From Kiritimatiellia bacterium (GTDB taxonomy: Bacteria; Verrucomicrobiota; Kiritimatiellia; RFP12; UBA3636): a DNA stretch of 14,439 nt. Of this stretch, positions 12,739 to 14,439 are shown piece after piece (within the stretch, counting starts at the first letter, position 1; the number at the start of each line of letters is the position of its first letter). Location: contig JAFPUX010000396.1 in NCBI GenBank assembly GCA_017413145.1, forward strand, positions 1 through 14,439. The letters are read 5' to 3'. Both the position numbers and the translations under genes were made by a program. The notes below the pieces were generated by a model. It ran no database searches. It saw only the letters and a program-made list of their open reading frames with translations, and had not been told where the DNA came from.

Positions 12739-12845
12739 ACCACTGGGATTGGCAACATTGGAATTGGCAACATTTACACATTGGCAACATTCGCCAAGTG
12801 TTGCCAGTGTGATAGTGTTGCCAGTTTCCAGTTCCAGTTTCCAAT
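12739..12845 (+). repeat. Full ~105-bp hairpin repeat upstream of the four-helix-bundle gene
   Basis: The left half (12739-12792) is built on repeated ATTGGCAACA and ATTGGAATTGGC words, and the right half (12799-12845) on their complements TGTTGCCA and CCAGTTTCCAAT, around a short GCCAAG centre. The halves pair as a long imperfect hairpin. The repeat ends 2 nt before the Shine-Dalgarno AAGGAGG of the following gene. Confidence 0.9.
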
Positions 12846-12860
12846 GAAGGAGGCATGCTG

Positions 12861-13214
12861 ATGGAACTGGAAGACAGAATCGTCCAATTCGCGGCACGGT
12901 GCGTCAAGGTTTGCGCGGCGTTGCCGCCCAAGGTCGTCGGGAGCGCGGGCTTCGCCGACCAGGTGTTCCGTTCCTCCACCAGCATCGCCGCAAACTACGC
13001 CGAGGCTTGCGAGGCGGAATCGGCAAAGGACTTCGTCCACAAGCTGAAGGTCGCGATGAAGGAGTTGTCCGAGACCCGGATCTGGCTCAAGCTCATTGGC
13101 GAGGCCGGATACATCGACAGTGACAAACTGGTCAGTTTGATCGGCGAATCCAAGGAGCTTTCGCGCATCCTGTCCGCAAGCGTGACAACGACGAAGAAGA
13201 AGATCGGAGGTTGA
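12861..13214 (+). CDS. Four-helix-bundle protein (S23/23S rRNA IVS-encoded family)
   Basis: This 117-residue protein is a clear member of the four-helix-bundle family first known from 23S rRNA intervening sequences (TIGR02436 type). It shows LEDRIVQFAARCVKVCAALP, the signature FADQVFRSSTSIAANYAEAC, then ESAKDFVHKLKVAMKELSET and RIWLKLIGEAG, and a last helix with ESKELSRILSA. The molecular role is unknown. The DGR accessory protein Avd is a structural relative, but no reverse transcriptase is present here. ATG 12861 is chosen because AAGGAGG (12847-12853) is 7 nt upstream; ATG 12855 is too close. The gene is bracketed by hairpin repeats on both sides, lies between sctN and sctO, and has a less GC-biased composition, which fits a mobile cassette. 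Confidence 0.95.
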   Translation: MELEDRIVQFAARCVKVCAALPPKVVGSAGFADQVFRSSTSIAANYAEACEAESAKDFVHKLKVAMKELSETRIWLKLIGEAGYIDSDKLVSLIGESKELSRILSASVTTTKKKIGG

Positions 13215-13230
13215 CATGGACGCAGACTTC

Positions 13231-13334
13231 ATTGGAATTGGCAACATTGGAACTGGCAACATTTCCACATTGGCAACATTCTTCAAGTGTTGCCATTGTG
13301 CAAATGTTGCCATTTCCCAGTTCCAGTTTCCAAT
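13231..13334 (+). repeat. Full ~105-bp hairpin repeat downstream of the four-helix-bundle gene
   Basis: This second full copy has a left arm starting ATTGGAATTGGCAACATTGG and a right arm of TGTTGCCA words ending CCAGTTCCAGTTTCCAAT. It starts 17 nt after the gene's stop and is more diverged from the upstream copy than the half copies are from their counterparts. Confidence 0.88.
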
Positions 13335-13350
13335 GAGAGAGAGCGCTGTC

Positions 13351-13404
13351 ACCACTGGAATTGGCAACATTGGAATTGGCAACACTTCCACATTGGCAAC
13401 ATTC
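13351..13404 (+). repeat. Left half of the four-helix-bundle-associated hairpin repeat
   Basis: This 54-bp stretch (ACCACTGGAATTGGCAACAT at its start) differs at only three positions from the left half of the upstream full copy (12739-12792) and has no right half. With the other copies it gives the order half, full, gene, full, half. Confidence 0.88.
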
Positions 13405-13451
13405 TCCCTCATCCCCGCCATCAAATCCCGCCTCTAAAAACCCGCCCCGAA

Positions 13452-13925
13452 ATGCCCTACGTTCTCCAGCCCATGATCCGCATCCGGCAGCGCCGCGAAG
13501 ACGCCGCCGGCGCGGCACTCGTCGTGGCGCGCACCGAGGAGCGCGCGGCGGCGAAGACGCTGGAGGAGCGCAAGGAGGAGCTCGCGGAATACGAGCGCAC
13601 CAAGGAGGAGCGCCGCGACCGCGTCTACGACGCCGTGATGGGCCGCCCCTGCACGATGGACGACCTGGACAAGGCCCGCGAGGGCGTGGCCCGCATCGAC
13701 GAAGAGGGCATCCTCAAGGCCGACAACGTCTCGCGCGCCGAAGGGGCCCTGCACGAAAAGCAGGAAGCCTCCGCCGCCGCGCAGTCCGCGCTCAATCTCG
13801 CCATCAAGAACCGCATGAAGATCGAAGAGCACCGCGCCGCCTGGGTCGAGGAAGACCGCCTGGACCAGGAACGCCACGCCGAATTCGAACTCGAAGACTT
13901 CACCGGAAGGAAACAAGATGATTAG
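13452..13925 (+). CDS. sctO: SctO, ATPase stalk protein (YscO/FliJ-like)
   Basis: This 157-residue protein is highly charged and almost entirely predicted coiled coil, as expected for SctO, which inserts into the SctN hexamer and contacts SctV. It starts near MIRIRQRREDAAGAALVVAR and continues TEERAAAKTLEERKEELAEY. The middle MDDLDKAREGVARIDEEGIL corresponds to YscO CKDLEKWQRQIASLREKEAN, and the C-terminus WVEEDRLDQERHAEFELEDF to YscO's acidic tail. Length agrees with YscO (154). In Ysc loci yscO follows yscN directly; here about 1.5 kb intervenes. ATG 13452 has no Shine-Dalgarno, and ATG 13473 (MIRIRQ) is a realistic alternative matching YscO's start. It overlaps the next gene by 8 bp. Confidence 0.87.
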   Translation: MPYVLQPMIRIRQRREDAAGAALVVARTEERAAAKTLEERKEELAEYERTKEERRDRVYDAVMGRPCTMDDLDKAREGVARIDEEGILKADNVSRAEGALHEKQEASAAAQSALNLAIKNRMKIEEHRAAWVEEDRLDQERHAEFELEDFTGRKQDD

Positions 13926-14439
13926 CCCGATTCCCGCCTTTCCCGCACCGGATTCCCCCGATCCCCTCGCCGTGAACAATCCATTCTCCACGCCTCCCTC
14001 CATCGAGGCCGCCCTCGCCCGCGACCCCGCCGCGCCGCAATCCGACCCGTCGTCGGCCGGATCGCCGGATCCCGCCGCCGTCGCCCGCTTCCGCCAGGCC
14101 CTCGCCCTCCACGAAGACCTCGCGGCTTCCCCGGCTTCCGCGTCGGCCCCGGCCCCCGCAACCCTTGCGTCCCTCGCGGCGGCGGCTTCCGCCGCACTCT
14201 CGCAGTCCGCAGCCTTCTCGGCGTCTTCCGCCTCCTTGGCCGCCGCGACGGAGCCCATTCTCGCCGCCGCGCCGGCCCCGGCGGCCGCCCCGCAAACGAG
14301 TCCCGCGGCTTCCGCGGAACCGGTCGCCGAAGCGGCCAACCCCGCCACGCCCGAAACCCTCGCGGCAGCGGCTTCCTCCGTCCTCGCGCAATCCGCCGCC
14401 TTCACGGACTCCTCGGCGGTCCTCGCCGCCGCTGCCGCG
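13918..14439 (+). CDS. sctP: SctP-like needle-length ruler, N-terminal part (runs off window)
   Basis: An open frame of 174 codons starts at ATG 13918, with AAGGAAA upstream and an 8-bp overlap with sctO, and continues past the window edge without a stop. The product (MISPIPAFPAPDSPDPLAVN at its start) is extremely rich in Ala, Pro and Ser with few charged residues. The position after sctO is that of yscP, the secreted molecular ruler and substrate-specificity switch, whose N-terminal part is typically Pro-rich and poorly conserved. The defining C-terminal switch domain lies outside the window, so the call rests on synteny and composition. Two ~28-residue internal repeats are visible (LAAAASAALSQSAAFSASSA near residue 86 and LAAAASSVLAQSAAFTDSSA near 148). 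Confidence 0.65.
   Translation, partial: MISPIPAFPAPDSPDPLAVNNPFSTPPSIEAALARDPAAPQSDPSSAGSPDPAAVARFRQALALHEDLAASPASASAPAPATLASLAAAASAALSQSAAFSASSASLAAATEPILAAAPAPAAAPQTSPAASAEPVAEAANPATPETLAAAASSVLAQSAAFTDSSAVLAAAAA

Noticed and set aside
12382..12861. A 159-codon + frame running across the palindromes and the first hairpin repeats
   Set aside because: Most of the product is translated repeat (GIGNIGIGN, CCQCDSVASFQFQFP). Both strands are open across the repeats, so openness is not evidence of coding. Only the ORF6N-like words are kept, as a finding.
12861..13214. Diversity-generating retroelement with this protein as Avd
   Set aside because: No reverse transcriptase and no template/variable repeat pair with adenine-specific differences is seen.
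12670..13404. CRISPR array
   Set aside because: The repeated words are inside palindromic hairpin units without regularly spaced unique spacers, and no cas gene is present.
13216..13437. A 73-codon + frame right after the four-helix-bundle gene
   Set aside because: It is almost entirely translated hairpin repeat with no independent support.
1..14439. tRNA, rRNA or riboswitch genes
   Set aside because: No cloverleaf, rRNA-like conserved segment or known riboswitch core was recognised when reading the gaps between genes.

Overview
The window is a long type III secretion system (T3SS, injectisome) locus of the Ysc family, with every gene on the + strand, in a very GC-rich genome with strong codon bias toward G/C at third positions. 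Products were assigned by eye from motifs, lengths and gene order; no database search was run. The organism cannot be fixed from the sequence. A Ysc-like injectisome combined with a DUF1016/YhcG nuclease, a four-helix-bundle (S23/IVS family) gene, a GspG-like protein and many short dispersed repeats suggests an uncultured member of the PVC group (Kiritimatiellota, Lentisphaerota or Verrucomicrobiota). That placement is inference.

Layout. 1-819: the tail of an upstream gene, a SycN-like chaperone and SctX, in the order yopN-tyeA-sycN-yscX of Yersinia. 831-3166: two genes that are not recognisable T3SS parts, a DUF1016/YhcG PDDEXK nuclease-like protein and a predicted secreted protein of unknown family. 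3326-11917: the T3SS core, sctV, sctD, sctE, sctF (needle), sctG, sctI (inner rod), sctJ, sctY, sctK, sctL, sctN (ATPase). 11950-13404: an AT-richer accessory stretch holding a GspG-like membrane protein, a cluster of palindromes, and a four-helix-bundle gene bracketed by long hairpin repeats. 13452-14439: the T3SS order resumes with sctO and the start of sctP, which runs off the window. By the Ysc order, sctQRSTU would be expected downstream. sctC is not seen.

How the genes work together. SctJ and SctD form the inner-membrane rings and SctV the export gate. SctK, SctL and SctN are the cytoplasmic sorting platform, stator and ATPase, with SctO as the stalk. SctE and SctG would keep the needle subunit SctF unpolymerised, SctI forms the inner rod, and SctP sets needle length. 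SctX/SctY and the SycN-like chaperone belong to early-substrate and gatekeeper control. Many genes overlap by a few bases, which suggests translational coupling in long transcripts.

The most unusual signal is in the repeats. A 28-nt array of four CTCGTCA-type heptamers occurs four times, inside sctJ (signal peptide) and three times inside sctK, each sctK copy followed by a GC-rich hairpin. Intergenic hairpins with very short loops lie between T3SS genes, and G-poor 8- or 9-bp tandem arrays precede sctV, sctD and sctJ. A pair of mutually inverted palindromes sits inside the DUF1016 gene. The four-helix-bundle gene is flanked on each side by one and a half copies of a ~105-bp hairpin repeat.
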